A stretch of 64,000 nucleotides of DNA from Aquila chrysaetos chrysaetos (taxonomy: Eukaryota > Chordata > Aves > Accipitriformes > Accipitridae), in contig NC_044029.1 of NCBI RefSeq assembly GCF_900496995.4, positions 6,324,001 through 6,388,000 on the forward strand, in the 5' to 3' direction. The first letter of the stretch is position 1; every line of letters begins with the position of its first letter. Positions 1 through 35,900 of the stretch are shown piece after piece. The translations under genes and the position numbers were made by a program. A model generated the notes under the pieces. The model saw nothing but the letters and a program-made list of their open reading frames with translations, was not told the DNA's origin and did no database searches.

Positions 1-2387
1 TGAAACTTTGAATGCTCAGAGATATACACAAGCCAAATCCCTAGCAGCATTTTTCTGTAAACTTTATTTTTGGAAGAATGAGGGGCCCTTCTGTGAAGTG
101 TGAAATGGGCTGTCTTCCTTATTCTGAAGCACTTGCTCAGTAGCTGGAATTACAAGGTCACTCATCTAAGCCGCAGCCTCTATCTTGAGAATCAAAGCTT
201 AGAAATGTTGAGCAGTAATGTTTTGATACTCGCTCTCACAAGGCATGTTCAGGACTGAGCTTCACCACAGCAAAAATTTTTCTAGAAACTGTTGAGGTCT
301 ACTGGATGGGAGCGAGCCTGAGGATTCCTGGCAGAAAAATACACTTTTTTCATCAGAGGAATATGAAACAGTAATGGAAAGCCATACAGAAATGTGCTTA
401 GGAATCTCAGTGGCCCTCAAACTAAAGAGGCAATTGTTGAAATGTGTGCTCTGTGCAGGAGCTAGGATTGGACTGTGCTTTTTGTCTTGTCCTAATCCAC
501 AAATACTTTACAGTTCTGACCCTTCTTGTAACTTTTAGTAGTAAGTTCCTTCAGGAGTAAATGACAAGAATTGTTACAAGAAGAAGTGAAACTTCAAAAT
601 GAGTTTCAAGCTGCAGCCTGGTAGTGAAGAGTAAAAGTTGACCTGCAACACTTCCAGGGGTTAGTGTGGAACAGTTTCCATCCTTTACTCTTCCCCTTAC
701 AGAGGAAGGAGAAGGAAGCAAGCAACAGTACCAGCTGCTACAGGAGATATGGAGAAGATCATAGCTTTTATTAATATTCTGCCAGTGTTTATTATTCTAT
801 AAACAGAATTCTTTTTGACGAGTAGTGTTTTGGTGTATCCTAGGGCCTGAACACTTGTGGGTTTTCTGTCTGCCAAGATAGACAGCTTCCTCTTTCCCTT
901 AAGTTAGGTGTCCGATAAGATTCTCCTTGGTAAAACTCAGGTTAAACTAAATTAGCTTCTCTGTGAATGTTAAGGAGATTAAAGTGGCTATTTTTAGTTG
1001 GCTGTGTATGGCTTGGTTCAGAGTGAAAGCAAACGTATGTACAAGGAGTTTGAAGTAACTCAAGTGTCAAAAGAACTTTGCTCTTATAAGAGGGAAAGGG
1101 GAACTAGGAAAGAACAAATTAGGAGACAGTGATGAGTTTTTAAGAAGTCTGAAGTGGCATCCTCTCTAGAAGGTAAACATGGTGGTGGGTTTTTGGTTTT
1201 TTTTTTTCTTCTCAGCTGTTCTGAGGATGCTCGGCGGGGGGGCAAATCTTATATATAGAAATCGGACTATGTCACTGTCTACAGTAATAATGTAGTGGAG
1301 GTATTAAATGTCATGCCAGACAGGCTGCTTGATGATTTGGTTTTCTTCTACCTGAGTACTCTCGTACATTTCAGTCTACATAACCTAAGGCTGAAGACTT
1401 AACGAATTACCAGTGATACTGAAAAATTCTAGGTTTTGTTCTAAGTTCCTCAGTTTTGTGCTTTTATTTCAGGTCATTGCAAATAGTAACTATAACCCTT
1501 GCTTCCTCTACTTAGGAGAAAAGTTTGTCACTTGCCAAGGTAGTATCTAAACCTTTTTACATGAAAACACAAAGAAAAAAAGGTAGTGTGCCCCCCTGCC
1601 CCAATAAGCTACACATGATGTGTTAATCTTTTAGTTACCTTTAATGTTTTGCTCATTAATTTCTTTCATTATTTCACTGTCCTTTATGATCTCTTGTTGA
1701 ACTCCATTTCTGAACAGAGGTAGGAGCAATATTTCGTTATGAACTTGAACTATTCTCTTAGTGGTGTAATATTGGTATGTTGCCAACAGATTATGTTCAT
1801 GCTTGCGTAAACAGGGTTAGCATAGATCCAGTAATCCAGCACTGTACCTCCATTAAGCTTTGGTGTGGATTTATAAATATTTTATACTACAATAGCTTCT
1901 GCAATGTTGTGCAAAAGCACTGATTCTGGAAGTGAGATCCTACAGTTCATTTACAGTAGTAGTCAGATCCAGTTGCTGAGTGTTGGAAGAACAGAGAGCA
2001 AGACTGAGGCCACCAGAATCACTTTAATGTCACAAATTTCTTTCCTACAAAAAAGTTTAGGCAAGCCTTTTAAAAGCTTTCCTCACAAGCAATAAATGTC
2101 TGTATCAGTAATTTGTGTAAACTTAACTATGGTAGCATAACACTGCTGCAGTCTTATATGGGAGGAGTAAAGTGCAAAAAACTGATAGGAGCTGTTTCTG
2201 TGGGTTGACATACTTTTTAAAGCCTCAGTTGTGTCAGCCCTCTGTCTCCAGTTTGTTCTACACTTTTTTTAAAAAGGCAGTTGCTTGTTTCAGCCTATGG
2301 TAATGTATGCATTTATATATAAACATAAACACTGAAATTAACTCTGCACTGGCAATTTAAAACACAACTTTTTCCCCTCTCTGACAG
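1..2387 (+). other. ATP2B1: ATP2B1 intron (3' part) upstream of the site-A exon
   Basis: AT-rich sequence with no exon that I can match to PMCA1. The coding part expected just upstream (the acidic and lysine-rich stretch before the 39-nt exon) is not here, so this is intron. It ends in a pyrimidine tract and the acceptor ctctctgacag at 2377-2387. There are short T runs near 1197-1208. No repeat was recognised. Confidence 0.8.
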
Positions 2388-26098
<23,711 letters not shown>

Positions 26099-28740
26099 TT
26101 GTAAGCTGAATGTTAACACACTAGCTGCATTGTAAAGAAATTGAAACTGGGTCTCTTCACACATTATGATGGACAAGATGATATTCTTGTCTTGGACTTC
26201 AACAGAAGACACACTTGTACGAATGTAGATTTATTTTTTTAAAAAAAAAAAGCTTTCTGCCAGACTGGAGGGTGCTTTTCTGGGGGTGGGAGTAATAATG
26301 AACTCTGACAGATAAACAGTAACTCAGCATAAGTGACCTGTGGATCATCTGTTGTACTTAAGAATGGTCCTGAACAGTGTGTTAGCAGAGCTTTAGTTTA
26401 TCATGATCCTTTTCTGAGGGGAAGGCTGGGAAGGGCAAGGAGGCCCTGGATCGTTGAATTGATACTTTAATTTCTGCTGTTGGCTGTTAATAATTTGGAT
26501 TATTTATGTTTATAAATGATACAGATCTGTTTACAAGGTTTGTAGATACTTTTTTTGTTCCTGTTCATAGATGGGAAGCTTCCTTATAAATGATGCAGAG
26601 AAAAAAAAAAAAACAAAAAAACAAAAAAACTAGTCCTTCAAATACTGCTGTATTTTCAGGAAAAGGGTGTTTCTATTGAAACTGTACTAAATTTTGCCTG
26701 CAATTTACCTTGTTAAATATTGTAGATAAATTGCTAATACTAATAGCCAAATAGATAACACTAATGCTTTGTAAAAACATGAGCAGTGGTGTTCTAATGA
26801 AGTTATGGCCTCTGTCCTAATTAGTTTCTTAAATACATTTACTACTTAATGGTTTTGAAACAACTGTTTAATTTTTAAAAATTTTGAGAAACTTACTGAA
26901 TAACTTTTGTTCAGAACTTAGTAGGATTGTTTAATGCAGGACATCAATATGTGATGGAACTTGCTTGAAATATTTCTGTTATCTCGGGCAAAATGGATTA
27001 AATCAAAATACATCAGAATCTTAGTCCTTTGTTTTTGTCTGAACATGTTAGTTTAGTGCTGTCTTGGTGAACTGTGAGTGGAACTGTGATTTTTTTTTTT
27101 TTTTTTTTCTTTTTTCTAATCTATAGAATCCTTCATGCAGCATGAGGGCTGTTGGCATTTTGAAAGGTTGTTAGTGGGTAGCATACATGTTCTCCTTTTT
27201 GTTTTTGAAACTTGTTTGTAAACATGAATAAATCTGCCCTTTTGTTAAAATAAAATTGCAGCAATGGTTTCTTACAGATTTTTTTTCTCAGCTCCTTCAC
27301 TGGAAACACTGAAAAGTACTCTTTTGTATTACTGGTTAATGTCAAACTGCAATTTCAAGATGGTAACAGCCCCACTAAAAATAGTACTTTGGGTAAATGG
27401 AATCATGGTGGCTGCCTCCAGAATGAATGTAAGCTAAGGTATTCAAAAGTCTTCACTGAGCCAAAAGGATACTCCTTGGGAATGAATAGGTCTGCCTGAA
27501 ATTCCAAGACTTACTGTGAGTACTGCGTAATAAATGTCTCCCTGACCACTTAAGTGAGGGGAAACTGAGAACTGACATACAGCACGGGTGAAAATACATT
27601 TTTCAGTTGATTAATATCTTATGTACCAAAACTGACCTGCTAGCGATTGACTGAAGAAGTTATGGTCTGCCTCAACTGTATTGTTTAAACAGTGAAGGAT
27701 GATGGAACAGTACTTGATCTGGTACTTCCTCATGTTTTCTAGGTCCAATACTGCTTAGAAGAGCAACCGAAGAGATGAGTTGTGAACTCTTTTTTTTCCC
27801 TTTCTTTTTCCAGCTCTGTGTTTGTTAAAATAGCGAGTGAATTTTTTTTTGCCAAATAGTCCAGAATTTTGGAGATTTTTAAAGGGGCCCGTTCAAAGGA
27901 GTGCAAGAATTAAGTTGGTAATGAGGGAGGAGATAATGCTAGAGGAAACTGCCGAAATGAGCAGGTCGGGAAGCTCAAGCGTATCTTTGCCTTGTGGGAT
28001 ACATGCATGCTTGGGTTTGTCCTTTAGCAGCTAATGTTCAACCTGTAGCACTGTATCCCACTGTCAACCACTCCTGAATTCAGTCTTTTCTATTGTACCG
28101 AAGTAAATACACCGAATTCTAGGCAAGGGGGGTTTGCACTTGACACTTTGTACAGTAATTTCTCCCACATGTTTCTAGCACTTTCCTTATGTGATAGTTC
28201 TTACCTAGAGTGCTTGGTAGGGGGATCAGTTTTTATGTAAGCTGGTTTCTCCCTACTACAAAAGTCAGATAAGCATTGGCTTAAAATGAGGAGTGTTTCT
28301 TTACCCATGAAGTACACTGCCACCTAAGAAAGTATCTTCATTAATGCACCATAATTTGATTTCATTTGAAAACAGATTTTAATTTTTTCCCCTCTCTTCT
28401 AACTGTGATCATGACTGCGTGTTACCTTTTTTTGGAATAAAGTCTACACTTAAGCCTTTTGAGGAGGGGTTGGGAGGGTGAATGTAGACTTTGTACATCA
28501 GTGGACCCTCTTGATTCTGTTAACATCAGTGTGCTGTTCTTACAGGAAATTTCCTTACAGAAATAAGGAAAAGTTGTTTAAGAGGGGGGTATGCTTTCTT
28601 TGTGATCTCAAGAAATCATAACATGTTGCCTAGATTATGAAATGGTTATCAGTAAGCTCATGAGGCCTTCATTGCCTTTCTGGTTGTAAGGTTTACTTGT
28701 CTTTCTTCTTGTAACTGAAATAAATAAAAGTGCTGTTCAT
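26099..28740 (+). other. ATP2B1: ATP2B1 3' UTR
   Basis: 2.6 kb, AT-rich, with many ATTTA motifs and an A/C-interrupted A-rich tract at 26600-26629. AATAAA occurs at 27227-27232, 27249-27254, 27529-27534, 28436-28441 and as an overlapping pair at 28719-28728. The length agrees with the long 3' UTR of PMCA1 mRNAs. The short open frames inside it are not coding. Confidence 0.75.
28719..28728 (+). terminator. ATP2B1: Likely distal poly(A) signal of ATP2B1
   Basis: Overlapping AATAAA hexamers (gaaataaataaaag), followed within 30 nt by a T/G-rich stretch (tgctgttcatctcagtctg) that can act as the downstream element. It is the last strong signal before the intergenic region. Earlier hexamers at 27227-27254, 27529 and 28436 may give shorter 3' ends. 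Confidence 0.6.
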
Positions 28741-31700
28741 CTCAGTCTGTATGGGGACTGAAGTTCTTGAATGTCAGTACAGTGCTGATTTAAACCTGAA
28801 ATGCATGCCAATTCTATAAAATAGCTCTTGCTACACCTTTAAGCTCATTCCCTTTCAAGAGATCATGGTGTACATGGTATTACGATCAAGCAATAGTAAC
28901 TTTTAACATAAAGCAGTTCTAGACTGACTACTGTTTGAAGTGGTTTAACATTCAGTATCCTGGGTAGGATGTCTACTATACTTGTGTACAGGACAAATGC
29001 TAGGACACCTAATCTTGGCTTTGAGGGAGGGGTGAAAATCGTTAAATAAGAGGACTCATTTTTTCTGTATTGGTCTTAACAGGAAGAGGAAAATGCTGCA
29101 TCACGGAGTAGTCTGGAGAGAATAATGGAAACAAATGCCTTAATGCCAAACCAATAGGTAAATGCAGGGGTCTGTAGCGAGTGCAAGCAGCCAAAAAATA
29201 TGAATTAACACTCTCGGAGACTTTCTTAGAATAACAGGAACTTTTCCGATGTGTTTTCAAGTGAGCAAGCAACTGTAATATTCATGGAAGGAAAACCTGT
29301 GTATGGCTGACTGTATTGCAAAGTTATTCCAAAGGCCTGATAAGTTCAGTTTCTACTGCCAGTAGCGTCGGCCTCTGCAGAGCCCTAGAAGAATCCAGAT
29401 CATATTAAGCCTTGCGTAAATTAAAGTAGAATGTCTTACGTGTCCTTACTGCTTTTCTGATGCAAAGACTTGGTTCTAAAGAGCTCCTGCTTTTTTCCCA
29501 CCTCCACCCTTTCCCCAGGCAGTGCATATCTTCTGATCTTACAGATTCCAAGCCCTCACTGAAATCCCTTAACTTTGTTGGATGAGCCTAGCCAGCGCGG
29601 AGGGTCCAGCTCCGACTTATCTCCAGACTGAACTGGCCTGCTTATTCAAGGCCATGTCATGAGAAATTCTGGGCCAGAATCGAGAGCCTTTAGAGCTGTT
29701 CCTGCTTATCTTCTCCCCTGGACTGTACACAGAACTACCTAACCACCTTCTTCAAGAGACTGCAGCATCCATCAAGGAGATATGGCTTACACGGTGTCTA
29801 AACCAAAAGCCTCCTACAGGTACTACTTGTCCTTTTTGTTCAAAGTGAGGTCTAGGATGAGGATTTGCTTAGAAAACTGGGATGGGCTTAAACACCTGAA
29901 AGAAGACAGTATGAAAAAGGTAGCTCACTGGAGAGCGGCAGCACCAGTCTAGTTAAAAAGCATAAAGCTAGAGTGTGTGCTTCCACTGCAAATCTGGCAA
30001 AGCAGGGAGTATTCCTCAGTAGGGGAAACAAATTGGACATGGCTCTTACGCTTTCATAGTAACTCAGGAGCATTAGTAGGAGATATATATAGAAGGAGAA
30101 GAGATTGACATAACTTATGTCCAAAACATGAACTGCTGCAAGGAAGCAAGCAGGTTTCTCCTGCCCTGTATGGAGTAGGAAGAGGACTTTGTTCTGTGTC
30201 CACACACAACTTTATGACCACTTCGGGTCTTGTTAGCGTTCTGGGTGTATTCCTTTAAAAGATAGGTAAGGGTGCCTAGCGTTGCAGAAGATCGGCAGTA
30301 AGCTTGCTTGCTTGCTTCAGCCATATATGATCTTCAAGGTTTAGTGAATTCCTCTGTAACTCTTTACTACTGTTATATGCACCCAACATCTAGTTTTCTA
30401 GAAATCTATAAAATTGTTAGGCTGAAAAGGATTCCTTGGCTTGCCCCTACTGGAAGACAGTGGGAATTCAAACTTGGAAAAATGACTAGTAAGGGGATTT
30501 CTGGGAATTAACAGCTTTTTGTCGAGGGAAGTGTACATTCTGGAATACTGCAACATCACTTGGCATCTCAAATTCTGGTATAGTGACAAGTGTCAATCCA
30601 CCTATGAAGCAGCAGTTGCTCGCTGAAATGCAAGTATGCATTCTGTATCCCTGTGATTCACTGCAGAGCTAGCAGTACCTAACAGTATTCTGAATATCTT
30701 CATCTGCTTTCCCAGGCTGCCTCTCTTACAGGCCATGAAGCTGAAGTATGCTGGAAGACTGTAAGTACGACCATACAGAAAACTTTCTATGGCTTCCCCC
30801 TTAGCAAAGGCACAATCTTGGTGTTGCTCTATGACGATTGCTAAGGCACAAAGTGAATACTAGCTTTTCCTGTTTAAAAGCTTTCAGAGTCTCCTGTGGA
30901 GAATCGGAGAGTACAGCTCAAATGCTTCTAAACTTTGGGTGAATAGCCTCCCAAAACTTCTGTTTTAAGGTATGACAATTTAAAAAAAAAAAAAAAAACA
31001 AACAAAAAACCACTCCACAAATAACAGGATGTATCTTTTAGGGTTTATCTTTGATGGTTTCAGTTTTACTAACACAGGATTTCACTTGACATTTTCCCGC
31101 TTCCACAAGTCGGTTGCTCTGATGGTTGTAGGTACAAAACATCTTCAGTTATGACCTAAGCTAGTCTCAAGATCTCCTGAAGGTAAGCCTCTATTTGGCT
31201 GATGGTTGTGGGGAAATACACAGCTTATTTTGAATACTGGGCTGGCAGCTACTGCATAGTGTTTTGTGCTACGTATTTTAGGAGAGAACCTGCGAAAATA
31301 TCAACTTAGAACATTCAGATCCTTGTCACAGGACCTGTCAAAGGATACATGGGTCAGACATAGACTACATGAAACAGGGAGCTGTTGGAATTGATATTTG
31401 GGTAGGAAGCGATAGGATTTGCTTTCTGACAACACTACTTCTAAAGATGGGAAGGTATGTCTTTACTCACTCGCCATGTATTGGTCATTAATAGTCTGAT
31501 CAATGTAACAGTCTAATTCACTAAGGACCATCATCCAAAAAGCACTCCCTTAAACTAGTGTTTTTAAATAAAAAAACACTCTGGAAAAGGTGCTTTCTGT
31601 CATATTTCAATTTCCAAAAAGATAAGTCATTCCTAGCTCTTTTCCTTTACCAAATCAACTAGGCTCTGTTCTAATAAATCTAGCAGTGGTATGGACATGA

Positions 31701-32679
31701 CCTAAAAGTTGGTATCTTCTCCCTTTCTCCTCTTTTCCCTTCCAGTCTGCCAAGGACTATTGTAGAGAATCAGTGAAGGACAGATGGAGTAAGAGGTGCA
31801 ATTGTGGATTTGTCTCCTTTTATCATCCTTCTACCCTGCCTTATGATCTTCTCTTCTGATTTCTACTTCAAGATCTCGCCCACTATCAGTAAACACACTG
31901 GAAAACTGCTCTGCAATGTGGCTTTTGGTGTTTCCAGTGAAGGGTCCTTCATGTGCTCCTTCCGCTTTAATTGGTGCGAAGGCTTGAAGAATTAGGGTTT
32001 AAACTAAGAATGAACAGTGAAGGAACTAAGAATAAGCAGTAGAGAATGAACATTTAAGACTGAATGTCTCTCCCAGGTCGTTCATAAAAACCTGGCTGAG
32101 CCCTTGATGTTCCTTCGTACCTCTGTGCCTGCTTCTATGAAAGCACCTTGGTATATAGACAAGGTTCCAGCTCCACACGTAGCCTGACTTTGGTCAGGCT
32201 TGCAGATGTACAGGTGCTGAGAATTAGGATAACACTTTTCAATTTAAGCCTTGGGCAGGAAACTTCAAAAGCATTATGCGTTACAGTAGACTTCTGTCAG
32301 GTATATCTTAAAGACCCACTTCTAGTAAAAAGCCCTAAGGGCAGGGCTTTGAAAATACGCATAAAAGGCCTATGAGGATTTAATAGGAAAAACACACGCA
32401 AAGGCAATGTCAGGTAGCTAGATAATAAAACATCTACTTACCTGAATAAGCGTGGTGGTCCTGACGCGCAGACCCCTGCACAGAGAGGAGTGATGGATCC
32501 ACACCACAATTAATGTGAGCAGGCGCAGGCTGCGCTGCGCTGCACGGACCCCTTGGCCACAGGTAGCAAACACGTGGTTAACAGCCCCTCTTCCTCCCCA
32601 ACCCCAAAACCAAGCATTAAGCTCTTCAGCTGTATAGGGGTCTCATTTGCCACAATTGGGCATGTGTGATGGGTAGAAT
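28741..32679. other. Intergenic, no gene recognised
   Basis: 3.9 kb downstream of ATP2B1. It holds an A17 run at about 30982-30998 and a moderately GC-rich patch at about 29460-29800. No coding exon with a recognisable product was seen on either strand. Confidence 0.6.
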
Positions 32680-32950
32680 CAAAGGAAGCAGCCAGACTCT
32701 TCTCACTGGGGCCCACTGACAGGACAAGAGGCAATGGGCACAAGTTACAACACGTGAAATTCTGTCTGAACGCAAGAAAACACTTTTTTTCCTGTGCTGG
32801 TGGTCAAATGCTGGCCCAGGTTGCCCAGAGAGGTTGTGGAGTCTCCGTCCTTGGAGACACGCAAAACCCAACTAGACAGAGCCCTGAGCAGGGGGTTGCA
32901 CTAGATGAGCTGCAGAGGTCCCTGCCAACCTCGGCCATTCTGTGATCCTG
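32680..32950 (+). mobile_element. CR1 LINE, 3' end, plus strand
   Basis: The order of motifs is classic for CR1: gacaggacaagaggcaatgg, then cccaggttgcccagagaggt, gtggagtctccgtccttgga, and gagcagggggttgcactaga. It ends gccattctgtgatcctg, the CR1-type terminal repeat. It is strongly 5'-truncated and carries frame breaks. It is one of the better preserved copies in the window. Confidence 0.95.
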
Positions 32951-35900
32951 AATTTCTGGAGCAGGAGGTGTAATTCTATAGGGTCTCCCACATTAGCCTC
33001 ATGGATATTACGTACGATGTACACGCAGATGGAATTCAACAAAGAAATCACTCGCTGGAGTGACCAAACCTGAGCCAAAGTCAGAAAGGAACCTTAAGGT
33101 GACCTGACCAGTGGGCTTGCTGATATTTGCCTGCTGTAACACGTACTGTGATGGCAAAGCTTGGATTGCTTCTGCTATAGTAAACCTTTTGCAATGATGA
33201 CTGACTGGGAAAGTAGAAAATTAATGTCTTAAATAGCATCAGCTTCAGCTATGTTCTGTAAAGACATGATGGGCCTCCTGGAATCCTGATGCACTAAGTA
33301 ACCAGCTAAGTAATTCCAGTGATAGCTCTTTTGGGTTTGAAACATTGAAATGAAACTCTTACTGTTGTTTTTCTAATGGGGAAAACAGCTGTCCCTCTAT
33401 CTTAAAAATATATCTTTTTTCAAAGACAGTTCTTTCCATTCATCTTGTCAAAAGAGCTCTCCTATGAGTTGCTCTAGACAACAGCACTGAAAGATGCTAC
33501 CATTTAAAAAGTATTCCTAAAATGATTAAGTGTAAGCAACTCCTACCTTGCTTGGGTTTTGTCTAAAATGCTACAACTTCCAGGCTTTTAAGTTACTGCC
33601 TGCAAGTTGATATCCTATGCTTGCTGGCCTGTTAGGTATCCCAGAAGGCTTCGTACAAGAGAAGGACTCGGGTTGTCTAAAATGTTACCAGTGACTTTGA
33701 TCTTTTTTGGAAGGATGGGGCCATTAGGTGCAGAAAAAAGGGGATAGCATATGTGCTAAAAAACTTGCAGTTCCCATTCCTCTGCAGAAGCATCTTTTAG
33801 TAAACAGAAGCATGTATTTTTCTTTTCTTTCTTCTAGCAGCTCTTTCTCTTATCAACTTCTTACCAGTTGAAAATGGAATAAAAAGAATTAAAAGTTTGT
33901 CCTATGGCTAACATCTAATCTTGAAGTCTTCACTGGTGATATTTCTAAATTTCAGAGATGACCAGGAATTAAGTTACTGGTTGTGAATGAAAAGCTCCTT
34001 GTATGAAGCTTCAGATACCTTGGTTGTTTTGTTTGTTTGTTTTTTTAAACTCCCAGTGAATCTTAGCTGGTTGGTGAAGCTTAAACTGGACTTGAGCTTT
34101 TCTCATCTCCTGTTAGGAGAGAAACCTGCAGGAGAAATAACACAGAGCTTAATTGTTACTGTTCAGAGCTGAATTGCATAGAATTTGTGTGGCTTCTAGT
34201 CCCTGCCCCTTCCCCCCCTTCCTGAGCGTATCCCATCGCAGTGCAATGCAGTTCTGCAGACAGCTGTCTGGGAAGATACTCTGAGCTGCGAAGAGAGCTA
34301 CTGGGTTAAATCAGTATTCAAATGTTCAAAATAACAGCTTATTCAGGGTTTTTTTATGGAGATGGGAGACTATTCAGCAGAAAATAACTGTTCAGTGAGG
34401 AAAATTCAGTGTCTTTTTGTCTTTGCAGGCATTAAAGGAATGATGCTTCATGAAATAATCTGAATGAGACTTCATGAAGTTCGACTGCTTTGAGCAGGAG
34501 TTTGCATTAGATGACTTCCTAAGGCCCCTATCCTGTAATCCCGTTTTTAAACTGTCTTCAATGGGTATCTGTTAAACTTTACTTATGCCTTCTAATATTT
34601 GTGGTTTATACTACAAGCCAGACATGCTTAACCACTTCAAAGTAACACTCTGTAATTCATAGGAAAGCTCACAGATTTTAACGTAATCTCCAGAAAGCTA
34701 TGCTGCAGACCTGTGTAAAGAGGCTGCTCCTCAAGGAAGAATAGGATTTCTCATTCTGCTCTTGTCTCTTTGTCTCTTTCAAATCTTTCAGGTGTATAAA
34801 GAATAAAAATTGTAGCTATTTCTAAGGAAAATGAAAAGCTGACTTACTTGCAGATGCATGTGGTTTCACTGCCCTGCTCTCTACTTAGGACTCTCTTGCA
34901 AGAACCGGCTCCTTTTTCTCAAAGCTACTGTGGTTTTTTTCTGGTTTTATGTGTTTAAGATCAGTTTCTGAAAAAGAACATTCTCTTGCAGGCATATAAA
35001 GTTAATAAAATCTATATTATTGTTCTAACTGATCAAGACTAAAGAGCACTGAAAAAATATGTTTTCAATTACTGAAGCCTATAATTTAAATGGAATTGAG
35101 AAGCTGATTTCTCTCCTTACCTTAGTTCATAGAGTGGTGGTGTTACAGGCTTTTATTTAATTGAGCAAAGTGTCAGTGAAATTAAATTAAATGCAATATC
35201 AGTTCTGCTGTTACATACAAAAGCTCCCTCTTTTGCCTTGAGTTACAGAAATATTTTGTTACACTTGGAGAGTTTAGTGTTGTATCAGACTTGGAGTCTC
35301 TTTTTACTGGTTCTCAGATAATTGCACATAAAACTTTAAATGCTAATGTAGGAAGCCTGACGTTACAAAACTGCCATTCTGGTCTGAAAAAGAACGTAAT
35401 AGGAAAAAGCTTCTATCAAATATTCTGCGTATAAGCTGCATAGTAAAACTAGCTGGCTGGCTGACCAAATGTTAATGTAATGTGTGATGATTCAAATAGA
35501 AATTTGACATTCTAACTATTGAAAAAATAGCTGGGTTTCTGCAAAACAGTTGTCATAGCCTTTTTTTGTTATAAATAACACATTGCTTTTGAAACTAAAA
35601 CAGATTTAAAATACATCTGTTTAGAAGATGTGGACGATTGCCTACACCACTAAATCTTAATATGCTGCATTCTGGCTCTCTACCTTAAAGGTGCAGAAAT
35701 CATTTGAATTTTCTTCTGTAGGGCCAGTATACTGCAGCACGTTTTATTTCAAAGGTATTAATGTTTCAATAAAAGACGAACTAAACTTGACAGCAGGAGG
35801 TTAAAAGTATTCTGAATTGCCATTTTTAAAGAGCTTGGGATAGCAGGGGTCCCCAGCCATTCTGCAGGCGTGTCAATACTTGAGTACAATTATTACAGCT

